Shown here piece by piece: positions 1-9,660 of a stretch of DNA of 64,000 nt (positions are counted from its first letter, which is position 1; each line of letters opens with the position of its first letter). The position numbers were made by a program, and so were the translations under genes. The DNA comes from Cervus elaphus. Its lineage: Eukaryota; Chordata; Mammalia; Artiodactyla; Cervidae. Below the pieces are notes generated by a model that worked only from the letters and a program-made list of their open reading frames with translations, made no database searches and was not told the origin of the DNA. The stretch is taken from NCBI RefSeq assembly GCF_910594005.1, contig NC_057826.1:83635163-83699162 (forward strand). Direction: 5' to 3'.

Positions 1-244
1 GGCTCTTTTGAGTTGTGTACGTCTTGTGTTTTTCCCCACTGAGAAGGGATGTTTCCATGGTCATTTCAGTGGGAAGGGAAGGGAAGCAAGTCTCTGACAA
101 CTGCTGCCGCTTTGCCTCTGCGGATTACAGAGGAAGCACACGAGTGTTCTGATCCCCAGGGAGACCATGCTGGTGGACGGGAGGGAGAGGACCCCAGACA
201 GCTGCTTCTTCGTCTCTCTGCGAAAGCACAGCCAGCCATCAGGA
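1..244. other. Unique sequence, nothing identified
   Basis: Mixed-composition DNA before the first SINE. Short open frames on both strands overlap each other and have no recognisable domain. I see no repeat, exon or regulatory site that I can support. Confidence 0.5.
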
Positions 245-448
245 GGTCTTCCCTGGGGGTCCAGTGACTGGGACTCCGAGCTCCCAATTCAGGGTGCCCA
301 GGTTCCATCCTTGATAACTGGATCCACATATTGCAAATAATCCCAACACTACCGAAAGATCCCACAGCCCTAACAAAAGACTCTGCATGCCACAGCTAAG
401 ACTCGGAACAGCCAAAATAAAAATAAATGTTAAAAAAGAAAGAAAGAG
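245..448 (+). mobile_element. CHR-2-type tRNA-Glu-derived SINE
   Basis: The start GGTCTTCCCTGGGGGTCCAG matches the CHR-2 head (GGGACTTCCCTGGTGGTCCAG type). Degraded box-B-like sequence and the 'CCACAGCCCTAACA' and 'GCATGCCACAGCTAAGA' body follow, ending in an AATAAA-rich tail with (GAAA)n. It is an old copy: the internal B box no longer matches GGTTCGATCCC, so Pol III activity is unlikely. The family is shared by whales, hippos and ruminants. Confidence 0.75.
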
Positions 449-593
449 GCATTTGGAAAGGCAGTTGATTTTGTGATTAACCCTGGGAAGTTGGTGCTTC
501 TGTGGCACTTTGATTCTGAGAGATCCAGATATGTATCCCAAGTGTTTGAGGTACATAGCCAAAGCTCTCAGGAGGATGAAGCAGATGCCAGCA

Positions 594-691
594 GCTTTTC
601 ACCCTTCTTGATTCTCCATTTTCTCTCCTTTTCTTGTTTTCCTTTTCTCTCTTCTCTCTGTCTTCTCCATTTCCTTCCCCCATCTCCCGTC
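594..691. repeat. Pyrimidine-rich (CT) tract, left part
   Basis: Nearly pure C/T on the plus strand (TTTTCTCTCCTTTTCTTGTT and similar). The same composition resumes at 905 after the Bov-tA SINE, so the SINE probably landed inside one long polypyrimidine tract. Confidence 0.7.
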
Positions 692-903
692 AGGCTTCCC
701 AGGTGGCTCAGTAGTAAAGAATCCACCTGCCAATGCAGGAGACGCAGGTTCGATCCCTGGGTTGGGAAGATCTCCTGGAGGAGGAAATGGCAACCCACTC
801 CAGTATTCCTGCCAGGGAAATCCTGTGGACAGCAGAGCCTGGAGGGTTACAGTCCATGGAGTGGCAAAGAGTTGGATACAACTGAGCATGCACGCACATA
901 CGT
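692..903 (+). mobile_element. Bov-tA SINE, full length
   Basis: Complete copy of the ruminant tRNA-Glu/Bov-A composite SINE. The head is GGCTTCCCAGGTGGCTCAG, an intact Pol III B box (GGTTCGATCCC) lies at 747-757, then come the GGAAGATCTCCTGGAG-type body and the 3' block ending ACAACTGAGCATG. With an intact B box and modest divergence it is one of the younger copies here. The long plus-strand open frames across it are a property of the SINE, not a gene. Confidence 0.93.
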
Positions 904-904
904 A

Positions 905-1126
905 CCCATCTCCTCTTCCTCCTTTCCCCTCTCTTTTCCTTTTCCCTCCTCTCCCTCTTCCAGCCTCCCTTGTACCTGTATCACTTCTGCCCACTGCTTT
1001 GTCTTCCTTCTACTTCAACATCTTAACTTCTCCCTACATCACCTGTTCGTTTTCCTCCCTTCTCCCCTCTCTCTTTTTCTCTCTGCCTCTTCACAGTTCA
1101 TTTTTTACTTTCTCTCTTTCCTACAG
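905..1126. repeat. Pyrimidine-rich (CT) tract, right part
   Basis: About 220 bases of CTCTTCC, TTTCCCTC and CTCTTTTTCT runs on the plus strand. It ends in CTCTCTTTCCTACAG at 1126, which fits a mammalian 3' splice acceptor (long pyrimidine tract plus CAG). No convincing exon follows. Tracts like this can also form triplex (H-) DNA. Confidence 0.7.
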
Positions 1127-1469
1127 AAAAAAGAAAATTAAGATGGAGAAAGAAAATAATTTGATAATGTTTGGATTGCCAAAGACTGACAGAGGCCAGG
1201 GCCATTGTGTTACCCAAACAGCAGTGCCCACATTTCTTATCAAAGCTGGACGGAAAATTTACCAAGCTCTTACCTACTCACATTTCAGGTTCAAGACCAA
1301 ACAGTCAAGTGCAGAAGGGCCAGAGGCAGGTTCCAACACAGTCTCGTCTCCTGACCACTAACCTCCCCCTCCCCACCCTCTACCCATGCCTGCCCACTTG
1401 CTCACATCTTCCCCTCCCCGCACATACCTGGCCCAGCCACCTCTCCAGAGCCCCACAAACATGTGCAAA
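1127..1469. other. Unique sequence with a short open frame
   Basis: An ATG at 1143 opens 73 codons on the plus strand (begins MEKENNLIMFGLPKTDRG), just after the acceptor-like CAG at 1126. I recognise no family, and the frame ends near the start of L2-like sequence. It is probably chance. Confidence 0.3.
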
Positions 1470-1925
1470 CCCTCACTCCTACCATCCCTGGCCTATGCTC
1501 CCCTCGTCTTCACCTTCACAAATCCTCCCCAATCTCCCAAGCTGAGTTCAAATCCCACCTCTTCCAAGAAGCCATCCCTGACCACCCCAGCTATCAGAAA
1601 CTTCCTTTCTCTAAACTCCTGCGGAACCACAGGATCCCAGCACTGCAGAAACGTAAAACTCAGCATCTCCCCAAGCAAAACACATCTGCGACTTCAGGAA
1701 GCTAATGACTTACAGAAGCCAATAGTATCGATCAGCCCTTAGTGGTAAGTAACAAATGAAAATATATCCTCTGTGACTGGGAAATCGTGTATTATACTCT
1801 TTCCCATGGTTGCTCAGAGTTTATGCTTCTCAAAGTCAAGAATCACAGCTTAGCATTTTTCTTATTTCCTGAAGTAGCCAAATAGTAAATATTCAAGGAC
1901 ATGAATGAATGAATGAATTGCTAAA
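1470..1925 (+). mobile_element. L2 LINE 3' fragment, degraded
   Basis: Sense L2 landmarks appear in order: the 'TTCAAATCCCACCTCTTCCA' and 'GAAGCCATCCCTGACCACCC' blocks near 1546-1590, then the 3' terminal (GAAT)n tail at 1902-1918. The middle is poorly conserved. It is an ancient mammalian LINE relic with no coding capacity. Confidence 0.55.
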
Positions 1926-3442
1926 TGATGGAATGAGCAGCTGAATAAATGGAGTGAGTATTTAAACAAAGGAGTGATTCAGAGAATAAATGAATGTCTA
2001 TAGGAACAAATCATTAAACTGCTGTATTAATAACTCAGGCAGGATAAGAAATGCCAAGGAAACAACGTCAGTAACGGTCCCCTTTTCAGCAAGGGAGAAG
2101 TATGACATGAGGAGCAGACTGAGGTTGGGAGGTCTCGGAGTGGAGAGTGAAGAGTACTGGATTTAGACTCCAAAGACCTGGAGTGGTCCCTGCCTGCCTT
2201 CCTCCTAGTGTGGCGTGTGCTCATGGATAGGAAAGCATTGGGTGAACGCAGAAGTGTTGTACATAGACTTTATTGTGTCTTTTGATTGTGAAATGAGGCC
2301 AGAGGGAGCCAACGATGGGCCAGGCCATGTCTGCATGTGAGCAGGAACCAGACGCACATCGCTGACCAGGAGTGGCCTTATCCACACAGGTGCTGCCTGG
2401 GTCCTGCCTTGGCTGCTGTCCAAACCTCAGACACTTGGGACAAGAAGAGACATGCAAGGGCCACAGAACACATGGACGGGCCAGAGACACGTTCCTAGGA
2501 AGGGTTGCAGGCAGGAAGGCTCTTCACCCACAGCATACCACCCACGGTGGAAATGCTGGTGCCCACCCAGCCCTCCACTCTCGCCCACATCCCCTTTGGA
2601 CTGTGGAACTTTTAGCATCTGCGTTTTGCTGAAGCACACACTTATAACTTATGAAAGAGCGTATTGGGCAGAGGAAATGGAAATCCTGGGGCCTGATTCA
2701 CACTTGCCAATACTCAGAAAGTCCCCAAAACAGCCTGGGACCCACTCACTCACCCAGCTGCCCCAGCTGCCTCGTGATGGAGGTCCCAATTTGCTAATGA
2801 TGGCCCCATGGAAGGCACAGCCATGAGGAGCCCTGCACGATGGCTCTTTTCACTGTATCCAGGAAGGATGTATTTCTCCAGATCCCTGGACCCCAGACAT
2901 CAGCTACACCAGAAGCTGTCAAGTACTTTTTAAGTAATGGAAATCATCTTTGATTAGAAGCCTGTATGAAATCTCAGTCGTTAGAATGAATAGATAAAAG
3001 TGAAGCTGCTGCCACCTGGATTGGAGGTGAAAAGCCCTGAATCCTCCCCTCCCCACCCCTAACGCCACACACATACTTGGAGTCAAGTATGCCATCCCTT
3101 GAAGGTACCTGAGACATTTCTCCAAATTTCTAGGACAGTGCCAAACACAGACCTGTTTTTAAGGGAGGGTCAACAGAGACCTGAAGAGAAGACGATTCTG
3201 GGTCAAGATCAAGCAGCATATTCATGAATGGGAATCCTGGCATCTGTCAGCCCAAGAGTGATGTGGAGGTGGGAGGGCTATGCCCGTGAGAATGACCTGA
3301 GTCAGGGTGAGATGATGATGAAGCACCCATAGGGGTCGCATCAGGCAGTTCTGCTTGGACCACGTGATCCGACCTCACAGCCTGCTCCTAATTGCAATGC
3401 TTGTGAGTGCACTGGAATCCTGAATTACTCAAGGGATCATTA
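1926..3442. other. Unique sequence, no gene seen
   Basis: About 1.5 kb with no repeat I can assign. Overlapping short frames on both strands (2205-2830) look random. A palindromic E-box CACGTG lies at 3361-3366, which is not meaningful alone. Confidence 0.5.
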
Positions 3443-3575
3443 ATCAACGGGCGTATGAGAGCCAGAGGCCTACGTTCTAGCTTCTACTCTGCCTCTCACC
3501 TGCCAGAGACCTTGGGCCACTGCCTGCCTGACTTGAGTTTGACTCATCATCTTCAGGATCCCTTCCAGCATCTGT
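3443..3575 (+). mobile_element. MIR fragment
   Basis: The core reads 'TCTACTCTGCCTCTCACCTG' followed by a 'GACCTTGGGCCACTGCCTGCC' block, as in the MIR core (CTGTGTGACCTTGGGCAAGT). Ancient tRNA-derived SINE. Confidence 0.5.
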
Positions 3576-5064
3576 GCTCCACACACAGGCAATGAGGTGA
3601 AGATTTATCATCTACTGCGGGTACTAGAATTCCTCTAAGGCGTAGAAGGTCTCTATCTGGGGAGACACCTTAAAGAGCAGATGGTGAGGTCTGAAAGGCA
3701 TGGGTATGTGCCAGATCCAAGGCCATGGGGGCACAGGTAAGCCTGTTCTGCAGGAAATGAGGTAAGGATTGAGGATTGCTTAAAATAAGGAAAGGGAGAG
3801 AGAGAATCAGAGATGGGAGGAATTGGGGAGCAGAAGGTCCTGCAAAAGCTGTGGCTGCCTGGAGTAAAAGGCAAGGGAGAAACATCAGTGGTGGGATGGC
3901 CAGAGGGCATTTTAAAATCAGAAACACCTAGTGTTCAACTTAAAGTTTTTGCCTTGCCTGACCCACAGCTGCTTTGTGCCAGAGTTGTCCTATGAACATG
4001 AGACGAGGCTGAACTTCCCTTCTGGGCCCATGAGCCATGGGGTAAAGAGAGTAGGTGTGAAAGCAGGAGCCTTGGGGAAGCAAGAGCCAATCATATGATC
4101 TACCAGAGAATCTCAGGAATTTGGGGGTCACTGTATCTCCACAGGGAGGGCTTTGGAGGTCTGAGTCAATCTTAGCTGGATCTCAAGAGGCAGAGAAGAA
4201 CACACATAACATATAACCTGATTTCAATCATAAGAAATATTTATGTTGTAGCTTCTAATTGTCCAACTCAGAAGGGGAAGGCAGTGGCTGTGACATTTCA
4301 GCAATTAATCGGGACCTTGGGGACTTGTTAAAGATGAAGCTTCCTAGGCTCCTCATTGTAGATCTCAATTCGATGGAACTTAGACAAACACTGGGATGAG
4401 ATGGTGATATGATCCCAACCCTCAGGAGCTTGCAATGCCCTTGGCCATTTTAGAGGCAGGACTCATCTGAAGGCCTCTGTCCATCCTCTGGCCACTGCCA
4501 GTTTCTGTTGGTCAAGAGCCCCCAGGCCTAGCACAGAACAACCAGCCTCTGCTGAGAGATACCAGTCTTTGCTTTGGGATCTGAGCTCCAGATGCCAGGG
4601 CTACTGTCATTGGCATGTGGTTCTTCGTCAATGCTAGCCCTTGGGAATGCTGTACCATCTAAATGGAAAAACCGATTGACTCCAGTTCTAAAATCCTGAT
4701 CTTTCACACCTGATCTCACATCTCCAGCGTTCTTGCCTATTTCCAGCACCTGATTCCTTTCCTACCTGGACCAGTGATGCCATCTGTCCTTCTTGGCCTC
4801 AGCTGGCCCCTCTGGAATATGCTTGGCCAGCTTTCCTTATGGCCCTTCTTCTAGGGCCAACTTAATTGGGGGAAATAAGACAAACAGAGTTAAAAGAGAG
4901 GATTTCGCCAACATATCTAAGCACAGCCTGGGAGGCTGAAGCCAGGTAGAGATCAGAGCATCCAGAGGCACAACCAGGAGATCAGCCTAATGGGAGAGAG
5001 CCCAGTGGGCTGGAGGGGTTTCTAGAAGGAAGTTAAAAAGGAATTGAAATGCGGAAACATAAAG
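3576..5064. other. Mostly unique sequence; possible MER5-type scrap
   Basis: Mixed DNA with no gene. At about 4305-4400, 'GGGGACTTGTTAAAGATGAA' and the following bases resemble the MER5A interior (GGGAGCTTGTTAGAAATGCAG), but the similarity is too weak to call separately. A purine-rich run lies at 3784-3835. Confidence 0.4.
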
Positions 5065-5330
5065 TTTTATTCATTCATTCATTCATGCAACAACACGTGC
5101 TAACACAGAGGCACATTCCTCTGCCTTAGAGTAACAAACATAAACTAGTTCAACCTTTGTCTTGAGGAGTGTGCCATCTACTAGTGGATGGAATTGGTCC
5201 TTGAAAGTCAACAAGATTCTGGATAGTCAAAAGCTGGCCAAAGTGCATTCCAAGCAGGAGGAACAGCTTGCATAAAAGTGTGGAAGCAAAATGGCAGAGC
5301 TGAGAACCAGTGGGTTGACCACCCTAAGTG
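5065..5330 (-). mobile_element. L2 LINE 3' fragment (antisense)
   Basis: It begins with (ATTC)n at 5070-5085, the complement of the L2 3' tail. It continues through 'GCATTCCAAGCAGGAGGAAC', matching the L2 antisense block GCGTTCCAGGCAGAGGGAAC. Divergence is high. Confidence 0.6.
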
Positions 5331-5349
5331 GAAGAGAAGTGCAGGGAAT

Positions 5350-5455
5350 TACATTCTAACTCAACAGATCTTTTCTGTGGGGCTGGGCCCAAGCTAGGTG
5401 CTAGGGATATTAAGGTGAATAACACAATCTCTGCCCTGAATTGCTAGAACCTGTG
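5350..5455 (-). mobile_element. Second L2 3' fragment (antisense)
   Basis: 'GGTGCTAGGGATATTAAGGT' followed by 'AACACAATCTCTGCCCTGAA' matches the L2 antisense end (GGCGCTGGGGATACAGCAGTGAACAAAACAG...CCCTGCCCTCA). It duplicates the L2 segment that starts at 5065, so it is a separate insertion or a local duplication. Confidence 0.55.
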
Positions 5456-6110
5456 TTAGCATTCCAGAAAGTACCAGGGAGCCACAAGGCGTGTGCCTAC
5501 GCTCACAAAGCATTGCAAGCTACCAGTGTGGGTGACACCACAAACCCAGCTAGCCTCATCTCCCGGCAAAAGGACAGATTGGCCAATGGTCTAAAGAGAG
5601 CCGGTAGAGAGAGCTCGAGTGGCCTAAAGAGAGATGAAATTTAGTTTGGGGAGATAGATGTCCCTGAACTACAATCAAGTCCCTGATTCTGCCTGGGGGA
5701 GGCAGAGCCTTAACGAAAACCACCCAAGAAAAACAAGGAGGAGGGCTGGTACCCTTGAAGACAGTCTAACCTAAATAGACAAACATAAAGCTCCTATGAA
5801 GGCAGGGTGGGGTGATTTCCCCAGATGTGTGCTTGAAGACAGTCTAACCTACATAGACGAGCGTAAAACACCTATGAAGGCAGGATGGGGCGACATCCCC
5901 AGATGTGATGCTTTATCCTGCAGAATGATCCCGGGCAGAGCAGCCCGTGGCGAAACGCCTCTCTCCGATTTGTGCGGTAAAGGCGGCTCAGGTCAGGGCT
6001 GGGAATAACAGAGATTTTATTACTTTCTGGGTTTGTTGCTTTGTTTGCGTTGCTTTTCTGCTTCTTTTGCTCTCCGTGAGGTCTGAAAAGTCAAGGTGGT
6101 TCTAGATGGT
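5456..6110. other. Unassigned CpG-retaining segment
   Basis: About 650 bp I cannot place in a family. It keeps roughly 20 CpG dinucleotides, for example seven between 5930 and 5990, which is high for surrounding DNA. It contains a 78-bp direct tandem duplication (separate entry) and a repeated 'CTAAAGAGAG' motif at about 5590-5632. Retained CpGs plus an internal direct repeat would fit a fairly young element such as an LTR, or an unmethylated regulatory region. No TG...CA ends or primer-binding site were recognised, so this remains open. Confidence 0.4.
5754..5909. repeat. 78-bp direct tandem duplication
   Basis: Two adjacent copies, 5754-5831 and 5832-5909, both begin CTTGAAGACAGTCTAACCTA and share 'CCTATGAAGGCAGG' and 'CCCCAGATGTG'. 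They differ at roughly ten positions, so the duplication is not recent. Confidence 0.9.
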
Positions 6111-6114
6111 TTGG

Positions 6115-6275
6115 AGGAAAACATACTGTCCTGAGAATCAGAGAAAGTCTGGCCCTAATAAGCTGTATGACCTTGGGCAAGTCCCTTCCCCTCTCTGGGC
6201 CCACTCTTCAGTTACCTGTCTGCCTCATCATATTGAGTGAGAGTCCATAACTATAAGAATAAGACATTATTCCAT
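6115..6275 (+). mobile_element. MIR element
   Basis: Clear MIR core: 'GCTGTATGACCTTGGGCAAG' at about 6161, then 'TCCCTTCCCCTCTCTGGGCC' and the 'CTTCAGTTACCTGTCTGCCTC' block corresponding to CTCAGTTTCCTCATCTGTAAA. Confidence 0.75.
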
Positions 6276-6699
6276 TCAAAGAAGTAGAGAGAGAGGAAGA
6301 GGGGTAGGAACAAAGCTCTAGGCAAAGTAGAAGCTTCTGGAAGCAGATCCTAATGCTTTGCCAACATAAGTGGAGGTTGTTAGAAAATGGGACTATGGCA
6401 GGAGGAAGTTTGAAGGGCGGTTCCCCTAGAAACCAATGGTGTGGGGTTAGGTGTGCATTTCATCCAGTTTGGGAGTAGAGCTTGATTTGTAGCTCCTTCC
6501 CACCAACCCAGCGTGAAGGTGAAATAGCACCCTCTGTGAGTGCTGACCAATAAGCTGAGAACCTCCAAGTGCCTCCTGGCGCTAAAGTGCTACAGAAGTG
6601 AAGATCAGAAGGACCATTACACCCAGCTTTTCCTCAATGCGGAGAGAGAGGAGATCCTAGAACTTTCTCTTTACTCTTTTGCCAGTAGATGTTTAAAAC
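6276..6699. other. Unique sequence, nothing identified
   Basis: Purine-rich at 6285-6310, otherwise ordinary. A short open frame (from 6540) has no recognisable feature and ends in the CA-rich run at 6700. Confidence 0.45.
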
Positions 6700-6716
6700 G
6701 CACGCACACACACACA
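6700..6716. repeat. Short (CA)n run
   Basis: ACGCACGCACACACACAC at the junction with the following L1 3' end. Confidence 0.6.
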
Positions 6717-7049
6717 TCTCACCAACAGATGAATGGATAAATAAGATGTGCTACATATATACAATGAAATATTACTCTGCCAAAAAAAAAAAAGAATGAC
6801 ATAATGCCATTTGCAGCAACCTGGATGGACCTAGAGGTTATCATACGAAGTGAAGTGAGTCAGAAAGAGAACAAGCATTACATGGTATCACTTAAATGTG
6901 GAATCTAAAATATGATACAAATGAACTTCTTCACGAGATGGAAACAGACTCACAGACATAGAGAACAAACTTTTGGTTCCTAAAGGGGATGGCAAAAGGG
7001 ATAGGTTAGGAGTTTGAGATTAAAAGATAAAATACGTACACAACAAGAA
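6717..7049 (+). mobile_element. L1 3' end, part 1 (interrupted by BovB)
   Basis: Characteristic end of L1 ORF2 plus 3' UTR: 'CACCAACAGATGAATGGATA', 'ACATATATACAATGAAATAT', 'GCAACCTGGATGGACCTAGA' and 'GATGGAAACAGACTCACAGA'. It stops where BovB starts, and the element resumes at about 7376. The fragment is 5'-truncated and not coding. Confidence 0.85.
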
Positions 7050-7375
7050 TTTCCAGGAGATCAAACCTGCCAATCCTAAAGGAAATCAACCCTGAATATA
7101 TATTGGAAGGACCAATGCTGACGCTGAAGCTCCAATACTTTGGCCACCTGCTGTGAAGAGCTGACTCAATGGAACAGACCTTCATGCTAAGAAAGATTGA
7201 AGGCAAAAGGAGAAGGGGGTGGCAGATGATGACATGGTTAGATAGCATCACCAACTCAATGAACATGAATTTGAGCAAACTGTAGGAGATAGTGGAGGAC
7301 AGACGAGCCTGGAGTGCGTCAGTCCATGAAGTCATAAACAGTCAGACATGACTTAATGACTCAACAGCAACAACA
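7050..7375 (+). mobile_element. BovB (RTE) LINE 3' end, 5'-truncated
   Basis: Matches the ruminant BovB 3' region: 'AAGGAAATCAACCCTGAATA', 'ATTGGAAGGACCAATGCTGA', 'CTCCAATACTTTGGCCACCT', 'CAGACATGACTTAATGACTC', ending in an AACAGCAACAACAA tail. It inserted into an existing L1 3' end. CAACAAG before it and CAACAAAGAAC after it may be remnants of the target duplication. BovB is the element known for horizontal transfer between squamates and ruminants. Confidence 0.9.
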
Positions 7376-7515
7376 AAGAACTGTATTCAATATCCTGTAA
7401 TCACCTATAATGGAAAAGGATCTGAAGAAATATACGTACAACTGAATCATTTTGCTATATACTTGAAACTAACACAATATTAAAACTCAACTCTACTTCA
7501 ATTTAAAAAGATAAA
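7376..7515 (+). mobile_element. L1 3' end, part 2 (after BovB)
   Basis: It resumes the L1 3' UTR: 'CTGTATTCAATATCCTGTAA', 'AACTGAATCATTTTGCTATA', 'TTGAAACTAACACAATATTA' and a terminal A-rich tail. Colinear with the part ending at 7049, so both derive from one insertion older than the BovB copy. Confidence 0.85.
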
Positions 7516-8204
7516 AAACCCATCACACCTTACTCTAGGGTTTCTGCAGTCACTCAAGGAGCTAATGGAATGAAGCCTTCCTCATAGGCTCGCCTGCCCC
7601 TGCCCAGCAGTCAACACTCACTGACATTCCCTGAGCCCCTCAGCCTCAGCCTCAACCCCAAATCCACTTCGGGAATTAGATTCCCCTCAAAACAGAACAT
7701 TCTCAAAGACTAGACAAAGGTCAAGAACGCCGGCTTTGGAAAGTCTCCCTGCCGTCTCTCTCCATTGCCTTGGTTTGGGTCCTTGCCTGAGTCCAAATGA
7801 AGCCTTCATCTCCTGCTCCAAGGGGGTCTGGGTGATGGTCAAGCCTGGTGAAAAACAACAGTCACACCAGGGGCCATAGCTCCATGAGGGACTTACCACA
7901 GAGCCTCTCCCCCATGGGGGATGTAGAACTTTGGACAGGGGTCCAGAGTCAGGTGGGAAGGAACGCAGTTGGCTGTGAGCACCCATGCCTGATTCTGCAG
8001 AGGGGAGAGGACTGCCTTCCTATGAGGGCCATCCCGCTCCCTGAGGAGAACAAAGCTGACCTACAGCCTAAGGGAGCGTGTCTCAGGGGCAGACCATTAA
8101 GTAGCCCAAGTAGGGGTCTTTGAACTCAAAAGTATATTTAAAGGTAATGATGTAGGTGGAACTAGCAGGCACTCAAAATGTATCCGGAAGAGTGATAGAG
8201 TGAT
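7516..8204. other. Unique sequence, nothing identified
   Basis: Ordinary DNA. Overlapping open frames on both strands at 7687-8123 carry no recognisable motif. Confidence 0.45.
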
Positions 8205-8422
8205 CAAGAAGAGGAGGGATATAATAAGATATACATAACTAATGAGAACCTACTGCATAGCACAGGGAACTCTACTCAATGTTCTGTGGTGACCTAAAGA
8301 GAAGGAAATTCAAAACAGAGGTGATACATGTAGACTACAGCTGACTCACTTTGCTGTACAGTAGAGAAGGACACAATATTGTATAGCAGCTATACTCCAG
8401 TAAAAATTAAAATTAAAAGAGA
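8205..8422 (+). mobile_element. L1 3' end, 5'-truncated
   Basis: Artiodactyl L1 3' UTR block: 'CCTACTGCATAGCACAGGGA', 'CTGACTCACTTTGCTGTACA', 'CACAATATTGTATAGCAGCT', 'ATACTCCAGTAAAAATTAAA'. A second L1 insertion, similar in subfamily to the one at 6717-7515 but independent. Confidence 0.85.
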
Positions 8423-8528
8423 GAAGGAGGAAGGGAGGGGAGGGAAGGAGGGAAAGGGGAGGGAAGGAGAGGAGGGAGAGAGGGGAAGGGAAAAGATGGA
8501 GGGTGGGAGGAAAGGAAGGAAGGAGAAA
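8420..8528. repeat. Purine-rich (GGGA/GGAA)n tract
   Basis: About 110 bases of pure or near-pure A/G directly after the L1 poly-A tail, probably an expansion seeded from that tail. Confidence 0.85.
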
Positions 8529-8529
8529 G

Positions 8530-8665
8530 TCACTTCGCTTCCAAAAGACTCAATTTCACCATCTGTAAAATGGAAATACAATCACCCACATCAGGCTTGT
8601 TGTGAAGATAGAAGGTATAGCTTCTGTGAAATGGCAATACAGAGCTGGTGCTCCAAAATATCAAA
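8530..8665 (+). mobile_element. MIR 3' half
   Basis: 'CAATTTCACCATCTGTAAAA' then 'TTGTTGTGAAGATAGAAGGT' corresponds to the MIR segment CATCTGTAAAATGGG...GTTGTGAGGATTAAATG. Confidence 0.65.
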
Positions 8666-8769
8666 GAGCTGAAGGACCTGTCCAGCTGACACCCAGCTCC
8701 TACTAGAGCCAAGACTGGAGCCCAGGGAAATCTGAATCTAAAATCAGAACTTTCCACACCAAACTGCCA
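8666..8769 (-). mobile_element. MIR scrap, antisense
   Basis: 'GACACCCAGCTCCTACTAGA' followed by 'GCCAAGACTGGAGCCCAGGG' resembles the reverse complement of the MIR 5' region. Low similarity. Confidence 0.35.
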
Positions 8770-9489
8770 CACCCAACCTGCTTGGAGATAATGTCACTGA
8801 ATCTAACACTTAGTCAACATGGTCTTTTCAAACAATGTGGCGACTCCCACCCAGGGTAGTTAAAATTCCCCCACAGACCCCAAATAATAACCCAGGGAAA
8901 AACAGCTCATGATGGGATTCACCAGAGGAAATAACCTGTTGAGAGACTGGAGGAGGAGGTGGGGAGAGACCAGTGAGCTCAGGTCTCTCTTCAGGCTGAT
9001 GTCACTAACTTCAGGCTGCAGAGAAACTTGGATCCACTGCCTCAGGAGCCTCCCAGTCTTCACCCCAGTCCTCCCCCCACCCCAGTCCTACATGGGTTCT
9101 CACATGCTGTTCTCTATCCTTTAAACCATCGCAGTGCCTCCCTCCCCAGTGCCATCACCCAGGTGCTGGCAAGCAGACCGTGGTCATAGGGAGGTAGGGA
9201 GCCAGGATCCAACTCTGGGGGAGGCTGGGAGGTGTGATGAGGTTTGGGGGTCTGTCCCTCTGCAGTTCTAGTTTATCTTAGTAAATTAAGGAAGAAATAA
9301 GACACTTTCCAATCAAGGTAGAAATTAACATCAGTTGTATAACTCCCAGGACACAACTTCAGTTTCCTTGAACATGTGTGGTACAGACAATTGAGTTCCT
9401 TCCCTGTCACCAACAGAAAGATCAGGGTGAGCAGGAAGCTATCTGGAGTGGGAATAAAGCATGTTTACTGCGGGCATCCCTGGGTTATG
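8770..9489. other. Unique sequence, nothing identified
   Basis: C-rich stretch at 9060-9090, otherwise unremarkable. Open frames on opposite strands at 8860-9124 are complementary shadows and not convincing. Confidence 0.45.
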
Positions 9490-9660
9490 GGTCCTAAATT
9501 CCCATTCAATCCTCAAGACTACCCACAGGGCAGGGAGGGCTTAGTCTCTTTCAGTTAAGGAACCGGAAATTCCAAAAGAACGAATAATTTCCCCAGGACA
9601 TAGATTCTACTTTCCAGCTGCTTATATTCAAAAGCCAGGCTTGGTCTTACTACTTCCTTT
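9490..9660 (-). mobile_element. MIR, antisense, degraded
   Basis: 'CCCATTCAATCCTCAAGACT', 'CAGTTAAGGAACCGGAAATT' and 'CAAAAGCCAGGCTTGGTCTT' follow the order of the MIR reverse complement (TTTAATCCTCAC..., ...GAGGAAACTGAGG..., ...AGCCAGGATTTGAAC). Confidence 0.5.

Noticed and set aside
747..757. tRNA-like B box suggesting a tRNA gene
   Set aside because: It belongs to the tRNA-derived head of Bov-tA. No cloverleaf can be completed. The same holds for 35154, 48100 and 63035.
473..1141. 222-codon plus-strand frame
   Set aside because: It crosses a pyrimidine tract and a complete Bov-tA SINE, giving low-complexity leucine/serine/phenylalanine sequence.
1127..1361. 73-codon frame after an acceptor-like CAG
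   Set aside because: No family, no poly-A signal, and it is followed directly by L2 sequence. Chance is more likely.
8420..8528. Possible CRISPR-like or structured array in repeated GGGA units
   Set aside because: Simple purine repeat, no spacers. A CRISPR array is not expected in a mammalian genome.
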